From the NCBI GenBank assembly GCA_023419605.1, contig JAEZXR010000028.1:1-43748 (forward strand): DNA of 43,748 nucleotides. The letters run 5' to 3'. Positions 1-8,884 of this stretch are shown one piece after another. Position 1 is the stretch's first letter. Every line of letters starts with the position of its first letter. The notes below the pieces were generated by a model. That model searched no databases, was not told the origin of the DNA, and saw only the letters and a list, made by a program, of their open reading frames with translations. This DNA comes from Bacillota bacterium (GTDB lineage Bacteria > Bacillota > Clostridia > Acetivibrionales > JAEZXR01). The translations under genes and the position numbers were made by a program.

Positions 1-31
1 GGCTAAGCCTGGCTTACCGCCAGGCTTAGCC
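1..31. other. Perfect stem-loop at window edge
   Basis: Two 13-base arms (GGCTAAGCCTGGC and its complement) flank a 5-base loop. There is no clear run of T on either side, only a pyrimidine-rich stretch containing two copies of CTTTACATTT. It may end a gene lying outside the window, or be a dispersed repeat. Confidence 0.5.
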
Positions 32-107
32 GCTTCTTTACATTTCCTTTACATTTTATCTATAGCGCAATCTTATTTATTTTACTCCCCTGTAGGCAAT
101 AACAAAT

Positions 108-134
108 AAAGCCCCGCCAACAAAACGGAGCTTT
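108..134 (-). terminator. Terminator of the dockerin-enzyme cluster
   Basis: Read on the minus strand, AAAGCTCCG pairs with CGGGGCTTT (one G-U pair), followed by ATTTG. It lies 36 bp past the GH30 stop codon. The wobble pair is favourable only in minus-strand RNA, which supports the direction. The U-tract is short. Confidence 0.6.
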
Positions 135-169
135 AAATGAAGTAAGAGCATTGCCTGCATCCCTAAACC

Positions 170-2176
170 TTATTTGGGGAATTTGACGATGAGTCCCAGA
201 AGGTACTGCCTCAACAAGGAATAATCAATGGCATTAATACCGCCATCGCCATCCAGGTCGGCAGCATACAGGTCATTTTCTGCAGGAAGATCATTGATCT
301 GACCCAGCAGGTATTGTTTCATTAGTGCATAGTCCATTTCATCGATAGCACCGTCTCCATTCAAATCACCTACCTTGCCCGTATTGGACAAAGCGGTGAA
401 CTTGAACCAGTCTACATTGAACAGATAGCCGCTGCTTCCGCTGAAGTACAGGTACAGGTCGTGCTTTCCGGTAATGCCGCTGAGGTTGGCTGAAATATCT
501 GTCCAGTTCCCCCAGTCTCCCGTACCCGGTACGGCAATGGTAGCTGCCGTCGGATTATTGGGGCTATCCAGCCGGATTTGGATGCTTCCTCCACTGGTAG
601 CACTGGAAATTCTGGTTTGGAAGCCGGTTGCACCGGTTCCAAAATCCACAGCCGTATAACCTATATAATCTCCATTTTCGATATATCCGACACTTCGGCC
701 GCCGTTATCGTCTAAAAGATCGGTTTGAATGCCGGACATGCTGTTGTAGAGTTCCGCCTCAATTCGTTCATAAGCACTTCTGGAGGCAGGTTTTTCAGGA
801 AAGCCCGGGATCGTCGGCGGAGGTCCGTCTTCAGAAAATCCCAAGGCAACAGTGACCACCGACTGTGCCGGTAGAGTAACCGTATTCCCCGAGAGGCTGC
901 CCACCGGGGTAAATCTGTCCGTTCCGCTGAAAACCGTCCGGTACACCGCCGAACTGCCTGCGGAATAACCATTCAGATTCAGCGCAACGTTTGACTCGGA
1001 AGAAGCCTTGTTGATCAATACGAGCGTAAGCTGCTTCTGGTCCGGTGAGGTGAAGGCGGATATTTTTATATCGCTGGAACTGCTGGTCGCTGCTACCCTC
1101 TTAAACCCGGGGTTGGTATATTTCGCATAGTGCTGGATCGTATAGTAAAAGTCTGAAACAGTGTAGCCTTTGCTATTTCCCCAGCTGCTTTGATTGAAGG
1201 GGTTATACAGGGCCACCAGAGGCCGCTGGTTGTTTTCCCAGATGAGGTCCCAGAAGAAGTAGCCGCTGACACCTTCCTCTACAAGGGAATTATGAATCAA
1301 CTGCGCAGTAGTAAAGGCCGTCCCGTAATCATATTCCGTCTGGAACCGGGGCTTATCGGGATAAGCAGCTGCAATTGCCTTGAAAGCAGTGTTAAAGCTG
1401 TCCGGATTGTTCGCATCACCGCCGTTGTATAGGTGGTGGGCGATTCCGTAAATCTTGGCAAGGTCCATGGCATTGGCGTAGTTCTGTACCAGATTGCTGC
1501 CCACACCCGTCGCCTCTGCCGCAAGTATCTTCGGCTTGACAGTCATGGACTGCAGTTTGCCGTATACTGCATCCAGTGCTTTACCGTAGCTGGGGTAGTT
1601 CGAGTCTTCCGCAGGTTTGAAAATACAGGTTTCCCAGTCCGAATTTTCGTAATCGGGCTCATTCTGGATACTGATGTAGTCGGGAATGATGCCTTTCGCT
1701 GCATAGGCATTCAGTGAATCATACCAGTAATCCGCAAATTTGCTGTAGACAAAGGCCCCGTTCTCCTTTACCAGGGTGCCTCCGTTCATTACACCGTCTT
1801 TCTTCAGGTTGGACGGTGGAGACCAGGAAGAAAGCAGGATCTTCAGCGATGGATTCATAATTTTAGCTGTTTTTACGATCTCCGTATCTTGATAATCAAA
1901 ACCGGGGCTGTTCCGATACTGGTTTCTAAGACGCAGGATATCCAGTCCCGAGTCAAAAAACAAAGTCTGATACAGTTCCTTTTTATTCGGGTGCTCCGTC
2001 AGCCAGTTATTATACCAGGCAATGGCTGCTCCAAAGCCCTCCAGGGTCTGGTAAGTGGTACTGACATCTACCGATGCAGTATAGGTAGTAGCTGCGTGGC
2101 TCTGCGACGGAATTATAAAACTGGCCTGGAGAACTGCTGTAACTAACAGCAGCGCTAACTTATTTCTCTTTTTCAT
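170..2176 (-). CDS. GH30 (subfamily 8-like) xylanase with CBM6 and dockerin
   Basis: Secreted, cellulosome-bound endoxylanase of 668 residues. A signal peptide (about 1-28) is followed by a GH30 barrel with side beta domain (about 30-447). The acid/base is predicted as E173 in ISIQNEP and the nucleophile as E281 in FQTEYDY. A CBM6 module (about 469-594, starting YERIEAE) and a type I dockerin (602-668) follow. Classical glucuronoxylanases of GH30_8 carry an arginine-rich stretch in the loop after strand 8 that binds the glucuronate side group; the matching stretch here (SGYFFWDLIWENNQRP, 304-319) lacks that pattern, as in the reported Clostridium papyrosolvens enzyme. It may therefore cut xylan without needing glucuronate. 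It is the last gene of the cluster, 51 bp after the GH5 gene, and its dockerin C-terminus is almost the same as that gene's. Confidence 0.9.
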   Translation of the reverse strand: MKKRNKLALLLVTAVLQASFIIPSQSHAATTYTASVDVSTTYQTLEGFGAAIAWYNNWLTEHPNKKELYQTLFFDSGLDILRLRNQYRNSPGFDYQDTEIVKTAKIMNPSLKILLSSWSPPSNLKKDGVMNGGTLVKENGAFVYSKFADYWYDSLNAYAAKGIIPDYISIQNEPDYENSDWETCIFKPAEDSNYPSYGKALDAVYGKLQSMTVKPKILAAEATGVGSNLVQNYANAMDLAKIYGIAHHLYNGGDANNPDSFNTAFKAIAAAYPDKPRFQTEYDYGTAFTTAQLIHNSLVEEGVSGYFFWDLIWENNQRPLVALYNPFNQSSWGNSKGYTVSDFYYTIQHYAKYTNPGFKRVAATSSSSDIKISAFTSPDQKQLTLVLINKASSESNVALNLNGYSAGSSAVYRTVFSGTDRFTPVGSLSGNTVTLPAQSVVTVALGFSEDGPPPTIPGFPEKPASRSAYERIEAELYNSMSGIQTDLLDDNGGRSVGYIENGDYIGYTAVDFGTGATGFQTRISSATSGGSIQIRLDSPNNPTAATIAVPGTGDWGNWTDISANLSGITGKHDLYLYFSGSSGYLFNVDWFKFTALSNTGKVGDLNGDGAIDEMDYALMKQYLLGQINDLPAENDLYAADLDGDGGINAIDYSLLRQYLLGLIVKFPK

Positions 2177-2227
2177 TCAATCACCCTCCAATGTTTTGTA
2201 AAAATAGGGTTGCCGGGCTTTCAAAGC

Positions 2228-3427
2228 TTATTTGGGAAACTTCACGATAAGGCCCAGAAGGTATTGGCGCAGCAAGGATAAATCGATGGCATTGATGCTG
2301 CCGTCGCCGTCCAGATCGGCAGCGTACAGGTCATCGGTAACAGGCAAATCACTGATAATACCCAGTAAGTATTGCTTCATCAAGGAATAATCGGTCGTAT
2401 CGATAGTGCCGTCTCCATTCAGGTCACCGACTTTTGCTGCCGGTGAAGAGTCAAATATGGAACATATTTTCGATGTCTGCTTTAATCCGTTCGAGCCCTC
2501 TACCACCGTTTTTCCCCAATCGCTCAAATTCATTCCCGGCCAGTCATTTGACAAATCAAGGTATTCCACACCGCCTCCGTTGCCTTTCCAGGACCATGCC
2601 ATCCATCCCACATTCTTTTCCTTGCAGTAGCTCATGATACTGGCTTCATCGACATCGCCATCGGAATGATTCCATCCGAATTCGCCGATACAAAGAGCCA
2701 ACCCCTGGTTGATGACGCCGTCGATATTGGATTTTATTGTAGCTGCATCCTTGCCGGCAGTCCCATACATGTGGATTGAAAAGATAATATTCTTCAAGGT
2801 ATCGGCATTCAATACATCTTTTCCATAATCATGAATGGATTTCCCGTATTGGCCCCATCCGCCGGCATCTACCATAATGGTATGCTTTAGTCCTGCATTT
2901 CTGATGATGGGAACCGCCTTTTTGTAGCCATCTGCCCAACTGGAGCTATTCCATGCTCCCATCCACTCGTTGGCGATATTGATAATCACCCGGTCCTCTT
3001 TTCCAATCAAAGCATCCTTTATCTCTACAAAATAGTTTGCAGCAGCCAGCAAGGGGGCCTGGTCATCTTTTCCCGTAGCATCATGTACTTCCAGTACCGT
3101 TATCATCTTATTCTGCTCGCAAAGGGCGATGATGTTTTTTACAGAATTTACATCATCTTTTGTCCATTGCCCTCCATCGGAAAGCACGATTCTTACCGTA
3201 TTGCATCCCGCCTTTGCCAAAGCCGGTATCGTTGCTGCCAATTGGTCCTTGTACCACGTGTGTGCATGATTTACACCTCTTATGATAAATGCATTTCCTT
3301 TTGCATCGTAAAGGTTGGTTCCCGATACTTTAAACCCGGGCACTTCAGAAGCAGCACGTACCGGGATAACCCTAAACATGCTTATGAATAGTGAAATCAC
3401 ACAAAGGAATAAAATACTTTTTCTCAT
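2228..3427 (-). CDS. GH5 (subfamily 8-like) beta-mannanase with dockerin
   Basis: Secreted endo-beta-mannanase of 399 residues. It has a signal peptide (about 1-26), a GH5 barrel (about 30-320) and a dockerin (332-399) with almost no linker. Predicted catalytic residues are E154 (IANEW, acid/base) and E249 (CIGEFGW, nucleophile). Motifs such as IRGVNHAHTWY and WMAWSWKGNGGG are typical of the bacterial GH5_8 mannanases. The dockerin has two calcium loops with position-10/11 residues TT and AI. It sits 75 bp after the SGNH esterase gene and 51 bp before GH30, which suggests one transcript. Specificity for mannan is inferred from the subfamily, not proven by the sequence. Confidence 0.88.
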   Translation of the reverse strand: MRKSILFLCVISLFISMFRVIPVRAASEVPGFKVSGTNLYDAKGNAFIIRGVNHAHTWYKDQLAATIPALAKAGCNTVRIVLSDGGQWTKDDVNSVKNIIALCEQNKMITVLEVHDATGKDDQAPLLAAANYFVEIKDALIGKEDRVIINIANEWMGAWNSSSWADGYKKAVPIIRNAGLKHTIMVDAGGWGQYGKSIHDYGKDVLNADTLKNIIFSIHMYGTAGKDAATIKSNIDGVINQGLALCIGEFGWNHSDGDVDEASIMSYCKEKNVGWMAWSWKGNGGGVEYLDLSNDWPGMNLSDWGKTVVEGSNGLKQTSKICSIFDSSPAAKVGDLNGDGTIDTTDYSLMKQYLLGIISDLPVTDDLYAADLDGDGSINAIDLSLLRQYLLGLIVKFPK

Positions 3428-3502
3428 ACTTTATAACCCTCTTTCCTTTCAGTTTTTTGAAATATTGGGATGCTGCGCATCCACTGACAGCTCGTCTCCA
3501 TG

Positions 3503-4840
3503 TTATTTCTCAACAGGAAACTTTTGAATCATTTGCAGTAAATATTGCTTCAGCAAATCAAAATCCAGTACATTCACGTTACCCTCTCCATCAAGGTCTG
3601 CAGCTTTAAGGCTGTCACCGGCAAGCTGTGTAATGCCCAGTAAATGCTGCTTCATCAGAGAAAGATCCAATGCATCTATATTCCCGTCGGAGTTCAAATC
3701 GCCATACTTTACCGTCGCTTGCCCTGAGCTATAGACACTCTCAAGCATCGCGTAGGCCCATTGCTGCCGCATGGCATTATAGCCGTCGGCAGTCGGGTGC
3801 ACGTTGTCCGAGCTGATATAATTGGGATTGCTTTGGAAGAATGCCCAGAGATCGGGCCCTTTGATAATCTGCGGATAGGCTGCATACAGTGCATCAATTT
3901 GAGCATTGTAGGAAGGTGCATAGTTCTGAATGTCGGTTAAGCGGGCCCAGGGAATTTTAGGTATTACCGGAATCTTACCCGCGGCCAGTACTGCTTTCAC
4001 CATTGTCTCCATATTTTTATAATATGCGGCAGTACCCGCCTGATTACCCCAGGAATCATTCGTGCCGTAAGATAATCCGACATACTTGCCCGGAAATGCA
4101 CTGAGCCATATATTGATGTACTGCGCTCCATGGGAGCTTAGCAAAGCACCGACACCACCACATTCGGCAGCTGGAAAATACGTCGGCTTAACGGCATTGA
4201 TCATTTGACCAAAGGTACCGTTACCGCTGCCGTTAACCACCATGCCGCCTGCAGTAATGGAATCCCCGTAAAAAATCCAGTCATCCTGGATACCGCGGCT
4301 GGCATCATGGACATCCAGGTTAATACTGGCTGTATTTCCGCTTAAGCTGTCCGCTTCGGCGACGGACAGCCGGAGCCAGTTATAGCCGGAGAAATCGATG
4401 GAATGCTGACGGGAGTGATAGACATTACCGGAGACTTTTACCAGTGTTACCCAGCCGGAAACCGGCACACTGCTCCCACCTACCGCAGCATTCCCTTCAA
4501 GGGTATATGTTTTGAGGTTATTATAACCCCCGGTGTTTTTTATGGTATGGTCATAATCATAGGTATCGTTATTATACCATGCTGCCACCACCTGTCTTCG
4601 TTGTTCCGATGGAACTCCCGACAAGTCGTAGGCAATCCACCCCGGAACCGCACCCCGCCATGTAGTCCCGTAATTGCCGTCATTTGCACTGGAGGCAATA
4701 TCCGAGGAAGCAAAAGCCGGTACATTCCGGCTTATTACAGGAAGTGCCGCCGGTGCAGCTCCTATGATGCTATATTGCATAAAGTATACACCTGCGAAAA
4801 CCAAAACCATAAGTTTGCAAAACTTACCTAGTAGTTTCAT
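3503..4840 (-). CDS. SGNH/GDSL carbohydrate esterase with N-terminal beta domain and dockerin
   Basis: Secreted protein of 445 residues, probably a deacetylase acting on acetylated mannan or xylan. After a signal peptide (about 1-28) there is a beta-sandwich, discoidin/CBM-like region (about 35-180). An SGNH hydrolase domain (about 186-370) follows, with block I FYGDSITAG (S194), block III YGTND (N261) and block V SSDNVHPT (D345, H348), giving a complete Ser-Asp-His triad. The dockerin (379-445) has recognition pairs AL and VL. The layout of a beta domain before an SGNH domain recalls CE2 and CE17 esterases, but I cannot place it in a CAZy family. Its position between two mannanases suggests it removes acetyl groups so that they can cut. 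Confidence 0.82.
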   Translation of the reverse strand: MKLLGKFCKLMVLVFAGVYFMQYSIIGAAPAALPVISRNVPAFASSDIASSANDGNYGTTWRGAVPGWIAYDLSGVPSEQRRQVVAAWYNNDTYDYDHTIKNTGGYNNLKTYTLEGNAAVGGSSVPVSGWVTLVKVSGNVYHSRQHSIDFSGYNWLRLSVAEADSLSGNTASINLDVHDASRGIQDDWIFYGDSITAGGMVVNGSGNGTFGQMINAVKPTYFPAAECGGVGALLSSHGAQYINIWLSAFPGKYVGLSYGTNDSWGNQAGTAAYYKNMETMVKAVLAAGKIPVIPKIPWARLTDIQNYAPSYNAQIDALYAAYPQIIKGPDLWAFFQSNPNYISSDNVHPTADGYNAMRQQWAYAMLESVYSSGQATVKYGDLNSDGNIDALDLSLMKQHLLGITQLAGDSLKAADLDGEGNVNVLDFDLLKQYLLQMIQKFPVEK

Positions 4841-4861
4841 ATGCTCCTACCTTTCTTTTTA

Positions 4862-4921
4862 AATATTGTTGCTTTTTCAAAGGACTACCTATTTTATTCA
4901 GCAACAATATTGCAGTCTATT
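4862..4921 (-). other. Stem-loop between GH5_7 and SGNH genes
   Basis: The arms AATATTGTTGCT (4862-4873) and its complement (4910-4921) form a perfect 12-bp stem around a 36-base loop. It lies in the 147-bp gap upstream of the SGNH start. No T-run follows on the minus strand, so it is more likely an RNA-stability or processing element than a terminator. Confidence 0.5.
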
Positions 4922-4987
4922 CACCGCTTTGTGAACCTTTTTATCTACCGACTCCCGTTTCATGCCTTTTTGGGTTTACAAAAACAT

Positions 4988-6349
4988 TTACAAACCAAGG
5001 ATCAGCCTTCTTAATTGGGCCAGATCAAGGGCATCAATCAGCCCATCCCCGTTCAAGTCCCAGGCATTCAGGTCGATAGAACCGGCAGGATTCAATAAGT
5101 ATGTTTTCATTTGTGCAAAATCCAGTGTATCCACCCTTCCATCCCCATTCAGGTCTCCCCGCTTTGAAGAGATTCCTCCCTCCATTTTAGCCGCATGGGG
5201 AGCAAACACATTTTTCAATATGGGATCGCCATGGGAAATATAAAATCCACCGGAGAAAGAAGAATAGCACCAGAACAAATCTCCTGCCGCAGTAAGCTCC
5301 TCGATTTTTGCGAACATTGCTTTCCAGTACTGTTCCCTGTTATTGTGGGTATTGAATTCTTCCATCACAAAGGGTTTTTTCACAACGTTATGGGAATCGT
5401 TTATCCACATTTCAACCAGCTTTGCCGCCTGGTCGGGGTTTAGACCGGCCCAAGCTTCATCGGGATACGGATGTGCTGTTGTAAAGTCGATATAGGGCGA
5501 TTGATGCAGATACACGAACGGATTCCCTTCATCGCCGCCAAAGCCGTATTTGCTCTCATGTCCTTCGATTCCTATGCTGACCATGTGATTCGGATCCAGG
5601 GTTTTAATGAATTGGGCCATTTCATCCACCCAGGCTCTTAATGTAGTTCCTTTCACGTTTTCCTCCTGACTGACGTCCTGATACCGGGGCTCATTCATCA
5701 ACTCCCAGGAGAATATTGTCGGGTCCTCCTTATAGGGTTTATTCGTATAATGATTCACTCTTGTTACAAAATGCTCCACATAATTTTTATACTGCTGTTT
5801 ACATCCTGCGTGAGTAAAGAATTTAGCCCTGTTGACATGGGATGTGCCCGGGAGCCCCTCCCACTGAAGCCGGGTGTCAATCCCGCCATAGGCTTCCCAA
5901 TAGTTTTCAAGAACGATGATAACCTTGATATTGTTCTTTTTTGCCGACTCCAGTATGTAGTCAAACAGCATAAACTGCGCTTCATTGTAGACTCCCTTTT
6001 GTTTTTCGAATCCATGCCACTCTTCATGAGAGAACCCCCATGTCCTTAAAACCTTTATGCCGTCTGAAGCCATCTGACTCATAAGGTTGTCGATCTTTGC
6101 CTTATCCATATATTTGTTTTCTATATCTTCCGGTGTTGCCGTATTATATCCATCTCCAAAGGTAAAAAGATCGTAAGCATTACACCCTGCGAACCGGAAG
6201 GCTTTACCGTCCAGTATAAAGGAAGTCCCGCTGGCTGAAATGAAGCCGGTGCCCGGGGAAGATGCGGCATTTACACGCATACCCGACAGAGTAAATAGGA
6301 ACTGCATCATAAGAACAAGCGCCAAACAGATTTTTCTTTTTGTTCCCAT
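4988..6349 (-). CDS. GH5 (subfamily 7-like) beta-mannanase with dockerin
   Basis: Secreted glycoside hydrolase of 453 residues. A signal peptide (about 1-28) is followed by a GH5 barrel (about 32-390) and a dockerin (398-453). Motifs FRFAGCNAYDL (51-61), ELMNEPR (216-222, acid/base E220), TAHPYPD (291-297) and VMEEFN (328-333, nucleophile probably E331) fit the GH5_7 mannanases found in cellulosomes. The dockerin loops carry TL and AL at the recognition positions. It stops directly after the second dockerin helix, without the tail seen in the GH30 and GH5_8 proteins. Two mannanases of different subfamilies in one cluster suggest that mannan or glucomannan is a main target. Confidence 0.88.
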   Translation of the reverse strand: MGTKRKICLALVLMMQFLFTLSGMRVNAASSPGTGFISASGTSFILDGKAFRFAGCNAYDLFTFGDGYNTATPEDIENKYMDKAKIDNLMSQMASDGIKVLRTWGFSHEEWHGFEKQKGVYNEAQFMLFDYILESAKKNNIKVIIVLENYWEAYGGIDTRLQWEGLPGTSHVNRAKFFTHAGCKQQYKNYVEHFVTRVNHYTNKPYKEDPTIFSWELMNEPRYQDVSQEENVKGTTLRAWVDEMAQFIKTLDPNHMVSIGIEGHESKYGFGGDEGNPFVYLHQSPYIDFTTAHPYPDEAWAGLNPDQAAKLVEMWINDSHNVVKKPFVMEEFNTHNNREQYWKAMFAKIEELTAAGDLFWCYSSFSGGFYISHGDPILKNVFAPHAAKMEGGISSKRGDLNGDGRVDTLDFAQMKTYLLNPAGSIDLNAWDLNGDGLIDALDLAQLRRLILGL

Positions 6350-6415
6350 GCTATAAAACCTCCAGTCAGCTCTTTCATTTAAAAAATTTTGAGTTTATTT
6401 TCCTGTCAATCCTTA

Positions 6416-6446
6416 CAGTATCGAGAGCAAAATGCTCCCGATACTG
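6416..6446 (-). other. Intergenic stem-loop 1 downstream of GH9
   Basis: Arms CAGTATCG..GAGCA and TGCTC..CGATACTG pair around a small loop. The single non-Watson-Crick position is a G-U pair only when read as minus-strand RNA. No U-tract follows. It lies in the 211-bp GH9-GH5 gap. Confidence 0.55.
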
Positions 6447-6479
6447 CTTATGAATATCCAACTTCAAACCTTATACCTT

Positions 6480-6523
6480 CCAAAGGTAGAAATGCCTGGA
6501 TTTTTAGGCAGTTCTACCTTTGG
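6480..6523 (-). other. Intergenic stem-loop 2 downstream of GH9
   Basis: Perfect 12-bp stem CCAAAGGTAGAA (6480-6491) with its complement (6512-6523), plus an inner TGCCT/AGGCA stem. It begins 38 bp after the GH9 stop codon and has no U-tract on the minus strand. This fits a 3'-end stabiliser of a processed GH9 message. Confidence 0.6.
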
Positions 6524-6560
6524 ATTGATTCAATGAATATTGATTTCAATAAATGCCCGC

Positions 6561-8846
6561 CTATAGTAGAACCTTCTTTAGAAGCGCAAAGTCAATAGAA
6601 TCGATGGAACCGTCGCCATTCATATCCGCATTGACGAGGTTTATGCTCGCCTCCTGTCCCAATAAATACTTTTTCATCAGTGTAAAGTCGAGAGCATCTA
6701 CACTTCCATCCTCATTCAGATCGCCTGGCTTCGGTTCTACAGCAGGACCGGGCTCTTTCCCGAATATTTTAATTCCGTCCCTGTACACAGGAATATTTTC
6801 CGTCACAGCATACTCCATGGTAATATTTTTCCTGCTCCAATCATTGGTGGGGTCCCAATGCGGTGTCCAATCGGAACCCAGCTTCGGAACAAGGGCAAAG
6901 TGGAATTCACGATCTCCATAAAATGCGTTACCGCTCCAATCTATTTCCAGATAGTATATTCCAGCCTGTGCATCCCAGGGGAATGGTCCCTTGAGGGCCG
7001 TCGGCTTGCCGTCCTGGATCTTTGCTTCATCGTACATGACCTGAACCTCGAGATCTTGTATGGATTGTCCCGCACTTAACATTTCCGAAATATTGAAATA
7101 GTAACGCGCCTGCATCCGGCTTTCGAAATGAGGGGGTTTACAGGATTCGTTATGAATGTTGATGGTGATTTGCGTTCTCTCGCTGTTCTCCTGCTCCAGC
7201 TTGGCTTCAGAGAAATATTCCAAAACCTCCGGTTCCTTTGGAGGAAAATTTGCCAGCGGTTTTTGCCCCTCGCCGTAATACTTGAATAACCCGGCCAGCG
7301 CTCCTACGAAACCTGCGTTGTAATCCACAGCCACTTCGTTATAAACAAAGTCTGTGGTCTCATCCACATGATTGTCCTTGGTATCCGGTCCTCCTACCAA
7401 TGCCCCCCAGAGCGTATGCCGGTGATTTGCAGGTTCCAGCATGCTGAGTGTTTTTGAACCATGGGCCGCACGGTGATGCGGATGTTTTGCAGAAATATCG
7501 GAATATCCAACTTCGTAGCTTCTCTTCATCGGATTGTTTCCAAGTATGTAATCCATCTGTCCTTTGGCCCAATCGGAAACGTCCTGCTTTCCTGCATATT
7601 TTGTATATATTAGTGCGCACAATTGCGCTGCAGCATTGTAACGGGCCGACCCCCAGGTATTCACTACCTTGAAGCCTGCCGGTGTACCTTGTAGAAATGT
7701 CGTATCATTGGGATTTTCATGGGGAATTCCAGACCAGTACTCCAGATTCCACCTAAAAATATGCCAGTCCCTCCGGTCATTTGTTAAAGGGGCGAGTTTG
7801 GCGAAAACACCTCCCCATACCGTATCCCAGGAGTGAACCCAAATATTTTGCCAATCGTTATCCGTTGAAGCGATGATCTTTTTCATAAATCCTGTATACC
7901 GCCCATCGGAAGAAACGGAAACAATATCGTTGATGTAGGACGGTTCACCCGTTGCAATATTCAGCCATACGGCCGCCCAGGAAAGTTCGTCCTCGTCATA
8001 GGAAGAGTTGTAGAAGCCTCCTGAATAACCACACCCTCGGTTCTTAACAGCAAACCGGTAAAGTGCCTTGGCAGTATCCAGGCATTTTTTCGCATAGGCA
8101 GCCTCTTTATCCTTGAAATTCAAGTACTGAATCGCAAGTGCCGCCGCCGCTCCGGCACACTGGTCACTGGCTGGCGTCTCCTCCGTCGCGAAGTACGCAG
8201 GTCTTTGTACCTTCTCCTTTTGATTCAATTCCGGCGGCTGCCACCAATTATGGTCGATACTTCCCTCTCCCACCTGGTAGCAAAAGGCAACCACCTCTCC
8301 CTTGCCATCCAGGAATGTGGACCGCAGCAAATAGTCATTCCCCCACTTAAGGATATCCATCATATGTTCTTCTTCTCCGATTTTTTGGAAGGAATCCCTG
8401 AATTCGTAGAATCCCCATCCCAGTGTAGAAATCGTATAGGTTTGCGGCAAACCGAATTTGACATGGTCTCCAGCGTCATGAAATCCTCCATGAAGATCGA
8501 GAGTGCCGTTGCCGTCAGCATCCAAAACTGATTTATACCGGTCGATAAAGGCTTGGGATAAGTTTGTGCCTGTGAAATCCTTGGTCATGGGTATCAACGG
8601 CACCGCTCCATCCTCCAGGTGGCAGTCCCCTCTCCATTCAAGCTTTCCTCCGGTAATTCCCGGACCGCATTTGTTTGCATCATAAAAGTATATAGATTTC
8701 TGCAGAGCTTCCGCATAATTAAACGGCGGAGTCGTTGGCCCTGCATAAACATTGCTGCCAGGCAGCAATGAAGACAGGATTGTGAACGCCGTTACCACGG
8801 CTGCCAGGCTAAGAGAGCAAATTCTTTTTTTCCATATTCCAGACAT
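6561..8846 (-). CDS. GH9 cellulase with CBM3c and dockerin
   Basis: Secreted processive endoglucanase-type enzyme of 761 residues. The start at 8846 is chosen because GGAGGAG precedes it and a signal peptide follows (AAVVTAFTILSSLLPGSNVYA); the open frame continues 46 codons upstream, but that part reads through a decayed dockerin. The GH9 domain spans about 40-529, with catalytic aspartates in FHDAGDHVKF (D124, D127) and the acid in DFVYNEVAVDYN (E504). A CBM3c-type module (about 539-698, ARYYFNISE) and a dockerin (707-761; recognition pairs AL and SI) follow. GH9 fused to CBM3c is the Cel9G/Cel9I theme. The dockerin ends abruptly after its second helix. Cellulose is the expected substrate; glucomannan is possible given the neighbours. 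Confidence 0.92.
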   Translation of the reverse strand: MSGIWKKRICSLSLAAVVTAFTILSSLLPGSNVYAGPTTPPFNYAEALQKSIYFYDANKCGPGITGGKLEWRGDCHLEDGAVPLIPMTKDFTGTNLSQAFIDRYKSVLDADGNGTLDLHGGFHDAGDHVKFGLPQTYTISTLGWGFYEFRDSFQKIGEEEHMMDILKWGNDYLLRSTFLDGKGEVVAFCYQVGEGSIDHNWWQPPELNQKEKVQRPAYFATEETPASDQCAGAAAALAIQYLNFKDKEAAYAKKCLDTAKALYRFAVKNRGCGYSGGFYNSSYDEDELSWAAVWLNIATGEPSYINDIVSVSSDGRYTGFMKKIIASTDNDWQNIWVHSWDTVWGGVFAKLAPLTNDRRDWHIFRWNLEYWSGIPHENPNDTTFLQGTPAGFKVVNTWGSARYNAAAQLCALIYTKYAGKQDVSDWAKGQMDYILGNNPMKRSYEVGYSDISAKHPHHRAAHGSKTLSMLEPANHRHTLWGALVGGPDTKDNHVDETTDFVYNEVAVDYNAGFVGALAGLFKYYGEGQKPLANFPPKEPEVLEYFSEAKLEQENSERTQITINIHNESCKPPHFESRMQARYYFNISEMLSAGQSIQDLEVQVMYDEAKIQDGKPTALKGPFPWDAQAGIYYLEIDWSGNAFYGDREFHFALVPKLGSDWTPHWDPTNDWSRKNITMEYAVTENIPVYRDGIKIFGKEPGPAVEPKPGDLNEDGSVDALDFTLMKKYLLGQEASINLVNADMNGDGSIDSIDFALLKKVLL

Positions 8847-8884
8847 ACAAATCTCCTCCACTTTGTAAAATATGCCCCTGCGGA

